Of a stretch of DNA of 64,000 nt, positions 54,087-63,837 are shown in pieces. This stretch comes from CAYXZQ01 sp963717515 (lineage in GTDB: Archaea > Nanobdellota > Nanobdellia > Woesearchaeales > DSVV01). The position numbers and the translations under genes are program-made. Location: NCBI GenBank assembly GCA_963717515.1, contig OY970338.1, positions 310,001 through 374,000 on the forward strand, written 5' to 3'. The notes under the pieces were generated by a model that was not told where the DNA came from, searched no databases, and was given only the letters and a program-made list of their open reading frames with translations. Every line of letters starts with the position of its first letter. Positions within the stretch are counted from its first letter, which is position 1.

Positions 54087-54410
54087 TTATTCCTTTGCCA
54101 GCTTCTTGATGAAATCCTTTGCCTCGCCCTCTTTCACGACTGCAATGGCTGTCGTAGACACTGAAAGTCCGGCAGCAGCTCCAAGCTCTTCCCTGCTCGG
54201 GACTTCCATGCAAGGCACACCTTTTTCCTTTGCAAGGAGGGGTATGTGCATGGTTATCTCTGGCGGGCTTACGTCTTTTGCTATCACGACAAGCTTCGCC
54301 TCTCCCTTCTCTAGGCTCTTTGTAACCTCATTTCCGCCTTTCCTTATCTTACCGGTCGCTCTCGCAACCTCAACAGTCTCATATATTTTGTCCGGATTTT
54401 CATCAGCCAT
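54087..54410 (-). CDS. rpl7ae: Ribosomal protein L7Ae
   Basis: 107 residues from the ATG at 54410, which has GGAGGT 7 bases upstream. Motifs: GKIRKGGNEVTKSLEKGEAKLVVIAKDVSPPEI, HIPLLAKEKGVPCMEVPSREELGAAAGL. It binds kink-turns in the large subunit, box C/D and H/ACA RNAs and RNase P RNA. First gene of the ribosomal cluster. Confidence 0.97.
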   Translation of the reverse strand: MADENPDKIYETVEVARATGKIRKGGNEVTKSLEKGEAKLVVIAKDVSPPEITMHIPLLAKEKGVPCMEVPSREELGAAAGLSVSTTAIAVVKEGEAKDFIKKLAKE

Positions 54411-54595
54411 TCTAGTACCTCCCAAGCATAAAAATTCGGCAGAACAACGCGATATCCTACCTCTTTCCAGCCTTAGCCTTCATCAATCATAGGTAATAAT
54501 ACTGTGGAAAAATCAGTCCTTTTTAAATGTTGTGGTGGACTATCCAAATCCGCCAAACAAAAGATTTAATAAATCATGCTCGTTTGCATTCTTTG

Positions 54596-56290
54596 ATGGA
54601 ATCGGAACAAGAGCTCATTATGAAATACGCCCTGCAGAACGCCGTGAGATACGGCGGGAAGGCAGAGCAGGGGCGCATCATAGGGAAGATCCTCGGGGAA
54701 AGACCTGAGCTTCGGGATAAGATAAAGGATATGCAGAAGGAAATAGCCGATATTGTGAAAAAAATAAACAATATGAGTTCTGTTGAGCAGGTAACTGAAC
54801 TTGAAAGGCTTGCACCCGGGCTCATTGAGAAGAAGGAGACAGAGCAGAGGTCCCTGCCAGAGCTCAGAAATGCAAGAAATGGCAATGTTGTTATGCGCTT
54901 CGCCCCCTCTCCTTCAGGTCCCATGCACCTAGGCCATGCAATGACCCTCAGCGTTATCTCTGAATACAGGGACATGTATGAGGGAAAGCTCATATTCAGG
55001 ATAGAGGACACAAATCCGGACAACATCTACAAGCCCGCCTATGACATCATGCCAAAAGAGGCGGAATGGCTTACAGGAGGCAAAGTGGATGAGGTGATAA
55101 TCCAATCAGACCATATACCCATATATTACGACTACATCGAGAAATTCCTGGACAAGGACGCTGTCTATGTCTGTACATGTGAGCCGGAAAAGTTCAGGGA
55201 GATGCTGACAAAATCAATCCCATGCCCTTGCAGGGGCCTGTCTGCTGATGAGCAGAGGAAGCGGTGGAAGAAGATGTTCGAGGGCTATAGTCAAGGTGAG
55301 GCAGTGCTCAGGCTCAAGACAGACATCAGGCATAAGAATCCTGCGATGAGGGATTTTCCAATCATGCGGATAAACGAGAGCGAGCATCCGAGGCAGGGAA
55401 GGAAATACCGGGTATGGCCCCTGATGAACCTGTCTGTCCTCGTCGATGACATTGAATCAGGCATGACTCATATATTGAGGGGAAAGGACCACGCTGACAA
55501 TGCCAAGCGACAGGAACTCATGTACAAACTGCTGGGAATGCCGATACCTGAGACCAACTTCCAGGGCAAGATAAATTTCATCGGAATGCAGATGTCAAGC
55601 TCAAAGACAAAGAAAGCAATCCAGGACGGTGAATTTGATGGCTGGGATGACATCAGGCTCGCATTCCTTGGAGCCCTCAAGAGGAGGGGATACCAGCCTG
55701 AAGCATTGAGGAGATGGGCTGTATCCATGGGAGTGTCGCTTGCTGACAAGAAGGTCTCGAAGGAGGAGCTCTTCAAGGTCATCGACTCATTCAACAGGGA
55801 CACAATCGACCCTGTTTCAAATAGGTATTTCTTTGTCAAGGACCCTGTCAGGGTGAAGATTGAGAACAGTCCTGCCAAGGATATTGAGCTTGACTTGCAT
55901 CCTGACACCAGGAAGGGCGGAAGGAAATTCAGGACAGGAGATGAGTTCTACATCACAAAAGAGGACCTGGACAGTTTTTTGGAAGGCGAGCTCCTCCGCC
56001 TTATGGACTGCATCAATTTCAGGAAGGTAGGAAATAAGCTCGTATTCGACTCCCTGGAATATGAAAAATTCAAGAATACCGGAAAGAAGATAATCCATTG
56101 GCTGCCGTCCGGTGAGAAGCTTGTTGAAACAGAGGTCCTGATGCCTGACAAGACCCTAGTAAAGGGCTTGGCAGAGCATCTCGCTGGAAAACTCAGGGTC
56201 AACGACATTGTGCAGCTTGAGCGGTTCGGATTCTGCAGGCTGGACAAAAGAGAGAATGAGAAGCTTATTTTCTGGTTCACCCATAAATAG
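54596..56290 (+). CDS. gltX: Glutamyl-tRNA synthetase, archaeal type
   Basis: 564 residues from the ATG at 54596; the frame opens at 54527, but TATA-like AAGATTTAATAAATC (about 54560-54574) is upstream of 54596 and the extra residues look unlike the family. Class I motifs: RFAPSPSGPMHLGHAM (HIGH signature, residues 101-116) and MQMSSSKTKKAI (KMSKS-like). The C-terminal beta-barrel anticodon domain is of the archaeal/eukaryotic GlnRS-like class. In archaea it charges both tRNA-Glu and tRNA-Gln, the latter corrected by GatDE. Confidence 0.95.
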   Translation: MESEQELIMKYALQNAVRYGGKAEQGRIIGKILGERPELRDKIKDMQKEIADIVKKINNMSSVEQVTELERLAPGLIEKKETEQRSLPELRNARNGNVVMRFAPSPSGPMHLGHAMTLSVISEYRDMYEGKLIFRIEDTNPDNIYKPAYDIMPKEAEWLTGGKVDEVIIQSDHIPIYYDYIEKFLDKDAVYVCTCEPEKFREMLTKSIPCPCRGLSADEQRKRWKKMFEGYSQGEAVLRLKTDIRHKNPAMRDFPIMRINESEHPRQGRKYRVWPLMNLSVLVDDIESGMTHILRGKDHADNAKRQELMYKLLGMPIPETNFQGKINFIGMQMSSSKTKKAIQDGEFDGWDDIRLAFLGALKRRGYQPEALRRWAVSMGVSLADKKVSKEELFKVIDSFNRDTIDPVSNRYFFVKDPVRVKIENSPAKDIELDLHPDTRKGGRKFRTGDEFYITKEDLDSFLEGELLRLMDCINFRKVGNKLVFDSLEYEKFKNTGKKIIHWLPSGEKLVETEVLMPDKTLVKGLAEHLAGKLRVNDIVQLERFGFCRLDKRENEKLIFWFTHK

Positions 56291-56415
56291 ATCTTAATAG
56301 ATGTTAAAAACCATATGATGATGGACCTTAAATTTGACCTGGTCTAATAAACCAAAGATTTAAATATAACCCCAGACAAAGAGGACATTTATATTTCATT
56401 ACCTGAGGTGATAAT

Positions 56416-56577
56416 ATGTATGTTGTCAAAGCAAAGATACGAGAGGCATCAAAGGGATTCAATGTTTCAGGTGATTTTGCAGAAGCCCTCAACAAGAAGG
56501 TTGAGCAGCTTATCAAGGACGCTTGCTCAAGGGCAGAGGCAAACGGCAGAAAAACAGTAATGGCCAAGGACATTTAA
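56416..56577 (+). CDS. DUF1931 histone-fold protein
   Basis: 53 residues: MYVVKAKIREASKGFNVSG, then a helix DFAEALNKKVEQLIKDACSRAEANGRKTVMAKDI that matches the archaeal DUF1931 histone-like family, a short histone fold ending in KTVMAKDI. The ribosome site GAGGTGAT is 3-4 bases before the ATG. Likely a small DNA-binding or dimerising histone-fold protein; a dimer partner is not evident. Confidence 0.8.
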   Translation: MYVVKAKIREASKGFNVSGDFAEALNKKVEQLIKDACSRAEANGRKTVMAKDI

Positions 56578-56579
56578 TC

Positions 56580-56801
56580 TTATTTTTTCATATCTGAAAG
56601 CTTCTTCTTGATATCAAGCAGCTTCATCTCTAACTCTTTGATATCATCATCTATGAAATCATCATGGATCTCAATCTGGAATGAATCGCCCCCATTATCA
56701 AAGGAATCTATAAGATCAAGATGCTTCCTCTTGCCATTAACAGATATCAGGAGCTTGAGGAGATGACCTGGAGAACGGAAACTCTTACTGGCTGTTTTCA
56801 T
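56580..56801 (-). CDS. Small acidic coiled-coil protein
   Basis: 73 residues. An N-terminal half with short strands (LLKLLISVNGKRKHLDLID), an acidic middle, and a C-terminal helix (DDIKELEMKLLDIKKKLSDMKK). It overlaps the end of the preceding 424-residue gene by about 17 bases and is thus probably co-translated with it. Function unknown. Confidence 0.55.
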   Translation of the reverse strand: MKTASKSFRSPGHLLKLLISVNGKRKHLDLIDSFDNGGDSFQIEIHDDFIDDDIKELEMKLLDIKKKLSDMKK

Positions 56802-58059
56802 TATCAAATGGCCTGAGTTTTAGCTTCTGCCTGTCTCCCGATGGTGGGATGGGGGCTGTGTTTGGCTGTATCGGCCTGAAATCCTGCCCGAAGTGTATAG
56901 GCTTTGCTGTAAAATCAGGAGGCTGCTGGCCAAAACCGCCTGGAGGCATTTGGAGATTGGCAGGACCCGGGGGTGGCGGAAACATGTCCGGCTTGAATTC
57001 AGGGGCATTATTTCTTCCAAAATCCATATCACCGGATGAATTTTTTATATTCTCTTCAAGCGGAGGCGGTGAAGGAAATGAAGGCATGTCATATTGGTCC
57101 TCTTCCTGGCCAGGCAATGAATCAAACGACGGCATGTTTTCGCCCATCTTCTTCGGTGTCTGTGAGAAGTTGGCTGGCACGATAGGTTCGATGGAATCAT
57201 CTGAGGGCTGGGCAAACCGGTTGAAATCATTATCATGATATCCCTGAAAACTGTCCGTGCCGCCTGTCTGCTGCGATGCCTGGAAACCCTCTGTCGGAGA
57301 CTCGAAAAGCCCGCTTCCGATTGGTTCATTTGGCGCTTGCGGCATCTGCACTGGAGCCGGTGACATCTGCGGCTCTATATATGAATTTTCCTGCCTGACA
57401 TTGATATTCAGAGGCTGATGAACAGGATTCGGGACAGTGTCAAGCCGACTAGAGAATTCTTCTGAAACATCATTAATGCTCGGCTGAAGGTTATCAGATT
57501 CCTTCTTCTCTTTATCGAATCTTTCCTTTATCATGTCTGCCACAGTCAGTATCCCCTGGGCAATCTTCTCATTCTGCTTAAGGAGCAGATCTAGCTTTTC
57601 CACAACAGGGCTGTCCTCCTGAGCACTGCCGGCTTCATCCCCTGCCTTGGTAAGCAATTCAAGAATTGTCTCGATATTCTTGTTGAGCCTGCTAATCGAG
57701 CTCTTGAAATTCAAAGTCGGCCTGATTGTCGCATTCCTTTTCTTTTTCTCCAGCTTACCGAGCTTATCCTTCAATTTCCTGATGTCTTCCTTATGTTTCT
57801 TGAGATCATCCTTGCCGGGTTTTTTGGCTGGTCTCTTGATTGGCTTTTTCGCAACCTTTCTGCTGCCTGACTTCTTCTCCAGCTCCTGCAGCCTTTTCTT
57901 CAGTGTGTCAAGCTTGTGATTGTAGGAATCATCTTTCTCGCCCTCGACCTTTAGCTTCAGTGTCGCACCTGGTCCAGAGGTCTTTTCAAGCTTTGCAAGC
58001 CTTTTCTTAAGCTTAGCTATATCTTCCTTGTGATTTTTTCCGATTTCGACCAAAGCCAT
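56785..58059 (-). CDS. Coiled-coil protein with Pro/Gln-rich disordered tail
   Basis: 424 residues. Residues 1-120 hold three Lys-rich heptad segments built on the repeated phrase KKRLxxLEKK/KDKLGKLEKKK; a second helical segment (SISRLNKNIETILELL...NEKIAQGILTVADMIKERF) follows; the second half is low-complexity (SPPPLEEN, FPPPPGPANLQMPPGGFGQQPP). No membrane segment. It might be a cytoskeletal or phase-separating adaptor. The following gene overlaps it by 17 bases or more. Confidence 0.7.
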   Translation of the reverse strand: MALVEIGKNHKEDIAKLKKRLAKLEKTSGPGATLKLKVEGEKDDSYNHKLDTLKKRLQELEKKSGSRKVAKKPIKRPAKKPGKDDLKKHKEDIRKLKDKLGKLEKKKRNATIRPTLNFKSSISRLNKNIETILELLTKAGDEAGSAQEDSPVVEKLDLLLKQNEKIAQGILTVADMIKERFDKEKKESDNLQPSINDVSEEFSSRLDTVPNPVHQPLNINVRQENSYIEPQMSPAPVQMPQAPNEPIGSGLFESPTEGFQASQQTGGTDSFQGYHDNDFNRFAQPSDDSIEPIVPANFSQTPKKMGENMPSFDSLPGQEEDQYDMPSFPSPPPLEENIKNSSGDMDFGRNNAPEFKPDMFPPPPGPANLQMPPGGFGQQPPDFTAKPIHFGQDFRPIQPNTAPIPPSGDRQKLKLRPFDNENSQ

Positions 58060-58231
58060 TGAACCTGCCTCTTTTTTTATAATATTTTATAATAATAACC
58101 ATCTTATGTTAAATATATATATAATTTTCGGTTTGACTGCCTCATCGACAATATTCAGCAATATCATATGACTGCTTTATGTGTGATAATTAAGTATGAT
58201 AAATTTTATATATATGGTAATTTTTAAATGA

Positions 58232-60805
58232 ATGATGGAGTTTTATCAGCTCAACAATAAAGAGGCGATTGAGATGCTGGATTCCAGCCTGGACGGGCTC
58301 AGCCCAAAAGAAGCATTTGCCAGGCAGGAGAAATACGGCAGGAACACCGTGCATATAGAAAAGAACGTCTCTTTCATTGTGCTCTTTGCAAGGCAGTTCA
58401 GGAATTATCTTGTATGGCTTCTCATCATTGTCGCATTGGTCGCCTTCGGCACAGGTATCTATCTGAACAAGCAGGAGCATATGATCGACGGTGCAATCAT
58501 ATCACTCATTGTACTTATCAATGCATTCATCGGAGCATACCAGGATTACAAGTCTGAGAAGACTGCCCAGCTCCTGAAATCAATGCTCAAGAACGAAGCC
58601 CTAGTGATAAGAGGCAGGAAAAAAAACAGGATAGACTCTTCTGAGCTGGTCCCCGGCGATATAATATACCTCAATGAAGGCGACAAGATCCCTGCTGACT
58701 GCAGGATAATAGAATGCAATGAGTTCAATGTGGATGAGTCGATGCTGACAGGAGAGAGCGTCGCAGTGCTCAAGAATGCAAAAGCCATCAGACAGATAGT
58801 CCCTCTTGCAGACCGGAAAAACCTAGTCTTCATGAACACCTTTGTCGCCCGGGGAGATGCGACCTGCATGGTCATCTTGACTGGAAGGGATACAGAGGTC
58901 GGCAAGATTGCCAAATCTCTCGATACAGTACAGGAATCACTGTTCCTGGATGAGGTTGATGAGGCCAGCAAGAAAATCACATATGTCGCAATAGTGCTGA
59001 TCCTTATTGCCTTGTCGATATATTATTTCCAGGACAACAACTGGGTGTCGATATTCCTGCTCGGTTCAGCACTGGTAATCGGATCCATCCCAGAGGGTCT
59101 TCCTGCAATCGTCACCTTCTCCCTTGCGATGGGCTCTTCAAGGCTAGCTAAGGCAAATGTGCTGGTCAAGAGAAAGACTCTCCTTGAGACCCTGGGCAGC
59201 GTCGATGTCATATGCACTGACAAGACAGGGACCCTGACAGAGAACAAGATGACTGTCAAGAAACTATTCACTGACGGAAGGATTACTACAGCTGCCATGG
59301 GTATACGAAAAGACACTTACGAGGTCCTCAAGAACTGCGCACTCCTGTGCAATGAGGCAAAGGACACTGAAAAAGGTTTCGTCGGCGGGGCTGAGGATAT
59401 CGCATTGATAGATTTCTTCAACATGAAGGGCGTGGATATCATCCAGCTTAGGGCGAAGTATCCCTCTCTGAAATTTGAGCCATTCTCATCCCAGAAGAAA
59501 TTCGCTAGATCTGTGAATTCTGTCGACAAGAGGACTGTCCATTACACCAAAGGCGCCCCGGAAGTCATACTCAGGCAATGCAAGAAGATTATGAAGAACG
59601 GCAGGGTCCATGCCCTCCGACAGAAAGAGAGGGCTGAGATCCTTGAATCCATCGAGTCGTTCTCGAAAGATGCCCTTCGGAACATAGCCTTTTCATATGA
59701 TGATGTGTTGATAGGGGTAGTTGGGATATACGACCCCCCAAGAGTTGGCATTGCCGAGGTCATCAAGACAGTATACGAGGCAGGGATCGAGATCAAGATG
59801 ATAACCGGCGACAATATCCATACAGCAAAAGCCATAGCGAAGGAATGCGGATTCACTGACATCAATGCCATCAGCTGGGATGAGATGAAAGACCTATCTG
59901 AGCATGAGCTCAAGGAAGTCGTCGACAAATGCAACGTCTTTGCAAGGATGTCGCCGGAATACAAGCTAAAGATAGTCACAGCGCTACAGAACATCGACAA
60001 GAGGGTCGCGATTACAGGCGACGGGGTAAACGATGTGCCGGCGCTCAAGAAGGCAAATGTCGGCGTGGTGATGGGAAAGAAGGGCTCTGACATCGCAAAA
60101 GAGGCTGCCGACCTCATAATCCTTGATGACAACCTCCAATCGATTGTCATAGGTATAAAGGAAGGCAGGACTATATTCTCAAACATCAGGAAGGTCATCG
60201 ATTACCTGCTTACGGCCAATCTCGCCGAGGTCCTCCTGGTATTTCTTGCATCACTCATGGGCCTAGTCCCCTTCCTTGCAATCCAGCTCTTATGGGTCAA
60301 TTTTGTAACCGACATCGCTCCTGCGATGGCTCTCGGCATAGACCCTTCCCATAAGGATATAATGACCAAGAAGCCTACGGGAAAGAATGAAAAGCTGATA
60401 AACAAGAGAATAGTCTGGCTGACTGTGGGCATAAGCGTCAAGAAAGTCATCATAATGCTCATACTGTTCCTCGTGACATACCACTTATCAAAAAACCTCA
60501 TCCTTGCCCAGACTATGACATTCACATGGCTTGTCCTCTCCCATTTCATAAGGGTGGCTGCTATCAGGTTCGACGAGAAAGTGGACATATTCGTAAACAA
60601 GTATCTAAACTGGTCCATATTCATACCAGTAATCTTCCAGCTGCTGATCCTCTATACGCCTTTGATGAATTATTTCCATACCATGCCGCTCACCATCCGT
60701 GAATGGCTGATTCTCACTGTATCTATCATCATAGCCCTGGGCCTTGCAAAAGTGATTACCAATATCATCGACAATAATCTGCCTTTGAGCGAGAAGGATT
60801 ATTGA
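58232..60805 (+). CDS. P-type cation ATPase (P2A, Ca2+-type)
   Basis: 857 residues. Motifs in order: LTGES, PEGLPA in M4, phosphorylation loop CTDKTGTLTENK (Asp near residue 329), KGAPE nucleotide site, TGDNIHTAKAI, GDGVNDVPALKKANVG, and M6 LLWVNFVTDIAPAMALGIDP. The PEGLPA and NxxxD pattern points to Ca2+ or Mn2+ export rather than heavy metals. No N-terminal metal-binding domain. TATA TTTTATATATATGG (58204-58217 region) allows a leaderless start at one of two adjacent ATGs. Confidence 0.93.
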   Translation: MMEFYQLNNKEAIEMLDSSLDGLSPKEAFARQEKYGRNTVHIEKNVSFIVLFARQFRNYLVWLLIIVALVAFGTGIYLNKQEHMIDGAIISLIVLINAFIGAYQDYKSEKTAQLLKSMLKNEALVIRGRKKNRIDSSELVPGDIIYLNEGDKIPADCRIIECNEFNVDESMLTGESVAVLKNAKAIRQIVPLADRKNLVFMNTFVARGDATCMVILTGRDTEVGKIAKSLDTVQESLFLDEVDEASKKITYVAIVLILIALSIYYFQDNNWVSIFLLGSALVIGSIPEGLPAIVTFSLAMGSSRLAKANVLVKRKTLLETLGSVDVICTDKTGTLTENKMTVKKLFTDGRITTAAMGIRKDTYEVLKNCALLCNEAKDTEKGFVGGAEDIALIDFFNMKGVDIIQLRAKYPSLKFEPFSSQKKFARSVNSVDKRTVHYTKGAPEVILRQCKKIMKNGRVHALRQKERAEILESIESFSKDALRNIAFSYDDVLIGVVGIYDPPRVGIAEVIKTVYEAGIEIKMITGDNIHTAKAIAKECGFTDINAISWDEMKDLSEHELKEVVDKCNVFARMSPEYKLKIVTALQNIDKRVAITGDGVNDVPALKKANVGVVMGKKGSDIAKEAADLIILDDNLQSIVIGIKEGRTIFSNIRKVIDYLLTANLAEVLLVFLASLMGLVPFLAIQLLWVNFVTDIAPAMALGIDPSHKDIMTKKPTGKNEKLINKRIVWLTVGISVKKVIIMLILFLVTYHLSKNLILAQTMTFTWLVLSHFIRVAAIRFDEKVDIFVNKYLNWSIFIPVIFQLLILYTPLMNYFHTMPLTIREWLILTVSIIIALGLAKVITNIIDNNLPLSEKDY

Positions 60806-60929
60806 CTCAAAACAAACCGCCTATAGCCTATTGGATTGTTGCAAGATTTTCTCCAGGGATATTTCCAAATTTCTTTCTCAAATACATCTTTCACAAGTTT
60901 TATAAATTAAAATCAGGCTCTGCAAAATC

Positions 60930-61634
60930 TTGATGATTGAGCTAATATACAGCCCAGCGTGGTTTTATGGCAAGGATATAATGATAGATATCATAAGCAT
61001 CCTTGTCCTCCTGCTCATCGCCTATTTCAGCGTAAGGTATTACAAGATAGACAGCAGGAACAAGAACTACCTGCTCTTTGCAGGCTCATTCGGGATTATG
61101 GCCCTCTCGTTTCTTTTCAAGATAATCACCAACTTCACTCTGTATAACACTGTAATCCAGACAAAGCAATTTGGACTATTCACATTCACTTACAATTCTC
61201 TACAGTCAACGGATTTGCTCTTTTCAGCAGGGTTCCTGATACATAGGATACTGATGCTTGTCGGGCTGTACATGCTTTATTCGATATACTCCAGGACAGG
61301 CAGGTCGACAGCAGCCTTGATCCTTTATCTTATCATAATATCAATGTATTTTTCAAGGTCTGCGTATTATGTGTTCCACCTGACAGCGCTCATCTTACTC
61401 ATGATGATTACAATGCAGTACTGGTACAATCACAGGAAAGTAATGCATGACGCCAGCAGATGGCTCTTCTGGAGCTTCAGCCTGATAACCCTCAGCCAGG
61501 TCGTCTTTGTCTTCATGGGGCTGAATTCAGTCTATTATGTCGCTGCAGAGATGATCCAGCTCCTCGGTTTCGGTGCGCTGCTGATAACATTTTTCAAGGT
61601 ACTCCAAGATGGCAAGAAAAAGAGAAAGAAGTGA
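60930..61634 (+). CDS. Seven-TM-like membrane protein
   Basis: 234 residues with about seven hydrophobic segments and a Lys/Arg-rich end (GKKKRKK). No known motif. TATA TTTTATAAATTAAAA at about 60897-60911 predicts leaderless translation. The next gene, a winged helix, overlaps its end by 26 bases, so the two are coupled; it may be the sensor or anchor for that regulator. Confidence 0.7.
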   Translation: MMIELIYSPAWFYGKDIMIDIISILVLLLIAYFSVRYYKIDSRNKNYLLFAGSFGIMALSFLFKIITNFTLYNTVIQTKQFGLFTFTYNSLQSTDLLFSAGFLIHRILMLVGLYMLYSIYSRTGRSTAALILYLIIISMYFSRSAYYVFHLTALILLMMITMQYWYNHRKVMHDASRWLFWSFSLITLSQVVFVFMGLNSVYYVAAEMIQLLGFGALLITFFKVLQDGKKKRKK

Positions 61635-61881
61635 TATCGTTGTCGATATGCTTCTGTCGATACAGGAAAAGGGGGGAAGGATAAAACCTACGCATCTGAT
61701 GTACAGGGCAAACCTGGCCCACCAGCAGATGAAGTCATACCTGGAGGAGCTCGTGGAGAGGAATTTCGTCAAGAAGATAATTGAAAAAAGATATGAATAC
61801 ATAATGATCACCGATACGGGTTCAAGGTTTGTCGAGAAGATAAGCCAGATGAAAGAATTCGAAAAGACATTCGGTTTGTGA
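61609..61881 (+). CDS. Winged-helix DNA-binding protein
   Basis: 90 residues: RSDIVVDMLLSIQEKGGRIKPTHLMYRANLAHQQMKSYLEELVERNFVKKIIEKRYEYIMITDTGSRFVEKI is a classic archaeal winged helix of the type found in small transcription regulators, with the C-terminal helix suited to dimerisation. It overlaps the membrane-protein gene upstream and is 11 bases before the parvulin fusion gene. Confidence 0.85.
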   Translation: MARKRERSDIVVDMLLSIQEKGGRIKPTHLMYRANLAHQQMKSYLEELVERNFVKKIIEKRYEYIMITDTGSRFVEKISQMKEFEKTFGL

Positions 61882-61892
61882 GGGGATAATAC

Positions 61893-63659
61893 ATGAAATC
61901 AGAAAACAAGAAAAAAAATCCAAAGGATGATGAGAAAAAAGATGCAAAAAAAGATGATCCTGAAAAATCGTCGCCAAAAAAGCAACGGCCAAAAGAAACC
62001 AGAAAAAGCAAAAGCATTTTCAGCAATGCATGGCTTGTTGGATTTGGAGTGATAGTGATAGCATTGATAATCATTGCAGCAGCGATCCTGGTAAACAGGA
62101 ACAGCTCAGAATGTCGCGGAGATGTCTGCTCGGCAGATGAGGCTAATTCCGGAGGAAGCGGGATTGTCGTTGCAGAGGTGAACGGGCATGACATATATTC
62201 AGGAGATTTCAACAAGACGTATGACCTGTTCCTGTATATGCAGGGAATACCAAAAAGCTACAGCTTCCTCGTTCCTGAGAGCGCTGTACTGAACCAGACG
62301 ATAATGCAGCAGATGATATATGACGATGCAACTTCACACGGCTATTCAGCGACATCGCAGGAGGCAGAGAACAACCTGCTCAATGCACTCCAGGCAAACG
62401 GGTATACGCTGGACGCATTCAAGGCAACCTTTGTCAATGAAAGCTTCGACTATGATTTCATCACTGAGTACAACAGGAAGACCATGGTGATAAGCAAATA
62501 CCTCAATGATACCATACTGAAAGGCATCACAGTGAGCGAGAGCGAAGCCCGGGCCTACTATGATGCGAACATAGGCCAGTTCAACACCTCAGAACAGATC
62601 AGGACAAGCCATATCCTTGTAAATTCAAGCGAACTTGCCCAGCAGATAATATCACAGCTTGACAACGGGGCGAATTTCACAGAACTTGCAAAGGAGTACT
62701 CAATCGACCCGAGCGTGGCATCAAATGGAGGAGACCTGGGTTATTTCAGCAGGGGGGCCATGGTGCCTGAGTTCGAGGATGCGGCATTCGCCCTCCAGAA
62801 CATAGAGGATTATACTGAACAGCCTGTACAGACGCAGTACGGATACCATATCATACTGCTCACAGGCAGGGAGCCTGCTGCCCAGCAGACATTTGACCAG
62901 GTCAAAGACCAGATAATGACAGGCCTGCTGCAGCAGAAGCAGAACGATGCAGTCAAGGCCTATATCCAGAGCATGATGGCGAATGCGGACATCAAGATAT
63001 ACCTCAAGGAACAGCCGGCTGCGTCACCTTCGCCTCCACCGTCTGCAGCACCGACATCTGACAAGCCTGTAGTCAAGCTATTCGTGATGTCATACTGTCC
63101 GTACGGAACGCAGATGGAGAAGGGGATGCTTCCGGTCGCCCAGCTTCTCGGCGACAAGATAGATTTCCAGCTAGAGTTCGTGAACTATGCGATGCATGGA
63201 CCAAAGGAGATTACAGAGAACCTCAGGCAGTATTGCATAGAAAAGGAGCAGAAGGACAAATACCTAGATTATCTTAGCTGCTTTTTGAAGCAGAATGACA
63301 GCAGCTCATGCCTGGCAGAGACAGGGATCGACACAGCCAAGCTTGGCACGTGCACAGAAGCGACAGACCAGCAATACAGCATCACACAGAACATGCAGAA
63401 CCCCAAAGGGCCCTATCCGGCATTCCTGATAGATGATGCCGACAACAAGAAGTACGGTGTGGGCGGCTCACCCACGCTTGTCATCAATGACGTGACTGTG
63501 TCGTCTTCAAGGGACTCAGCAAGCCTGCTTGCGACTGTCTGCAACGCATTCGATGTCCAGCCAGAGCAGTGCAGCGCAAAGCTCTCTGCAGACTCTCCAT
63601 CGCCTGGTTTCGGCTACAAGACGACAGGAACAACTGCGCAGGCGGACTGCACAGCATAG
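61893..63659 (+). CDS. Parvulin PPIase fused to a GILT/DsbA-like thiol-redox domain
   Basis: 588 residues. A charged cytosolic N-terminus (1-40, Lys/Asp-rich), one membrane helix (43-67), a SurA/PrsA-like N-domain, a parvulin domain (about 236-326: IRTSHILVNSS, GGDLGYFSRGAMVPEFEDAAF, TQYGYHIILL), a Pro/Ser linker, then a thioredoxin-fold domain with FVMSYCPYGTQMEKGMLPV (Cys near 401), YAMHGPKE, further Cys and GGSPTLVIND. The CPYG motif is single-Cys, as in GILT-like archaeal homologues. It faces the outside and should help fold Cys-containing secreted proteins. Confidence 0.85.
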   Translation: MKSENKKKNPKDDEKKDAKKDDPEKSSPKKQRPKETRKSKSIFSNAWLVGFGVIVIALIIIAAAILVNRNSSECRGDVCSADEANSGGSGIVVAEVNGHDIYSGDFNKTYDLFLYMQGIPKSYSFLVPESAVLNQTIMQQMIYDDATSHGYSATSQEAENNLLNALQANGYTLDAFKATFVNESFDYDFITEYNRKTMVISKYLNDTILKGITVSESEARAYYDANIGQFNTSEQIRTSHILVNSSELAQQIISQLDNGANFTELAKEYSIDPSVASNGGDLGYFSRGAMVPEFEDAAFALQNIEDYTEQPVQTQYGYHIILLTGREPAAQQTFDQVKDQIMTGLLQQKQNDAVKAYIQSMMANADIKIYLKEQPAASPSPPPSAAPTSDKPVVKLFVMSYCPYGTQMEKGMLPVAQLLGDKIDFQLEFVNYAMHGPKEITENLRQYCIEKEQKDKYLDYLSCFLKQNDSSSCLAETGIDTAKLGTCTEATDQQYSITQNMQNPKGPYPAFLIDDADNKKYGVGGSPTLVINDVTVSSSRDSASLLATVCNAFDVQPEQCSAKLSADSPSPGFGYKTTGTTAQADCTA

Positions 63660-63742
63660 TTGCAGGCGAATATCGGGACCGGCCTGATGAAGGGAAGAAG
63701 ATAGAGGAAGCGTCCAAAAGCAGGCACAGGGGCAATATAATT

Positions 63743-63761
63743 GAAGACCAGATTGGTCTTC
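63743..63761 (+). other. Hairpin between the parvulin fusion and moxR
   Basis: GAAGACC (63743-63749) pairs perfectly with GGTCTTC (63755-63761) around loop AGATT. No T run follows. An ORF at 63569-63841 runs through this spacer and ends in an ATGA overlap with moxR, but it has no start codon between the parvulin stop and 63770 and would overlap the parvulin gene by 91 bases, so I do not call it a gene. Confidence 0.4.
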
Positions 63762-63837
63762 CCGGGCCTGATGGCATGCATGATGCTGACAGCAACAGTC
63801 ATGTGGCTCAAAATAAAGAGCCAGAACAGGTGATAGG

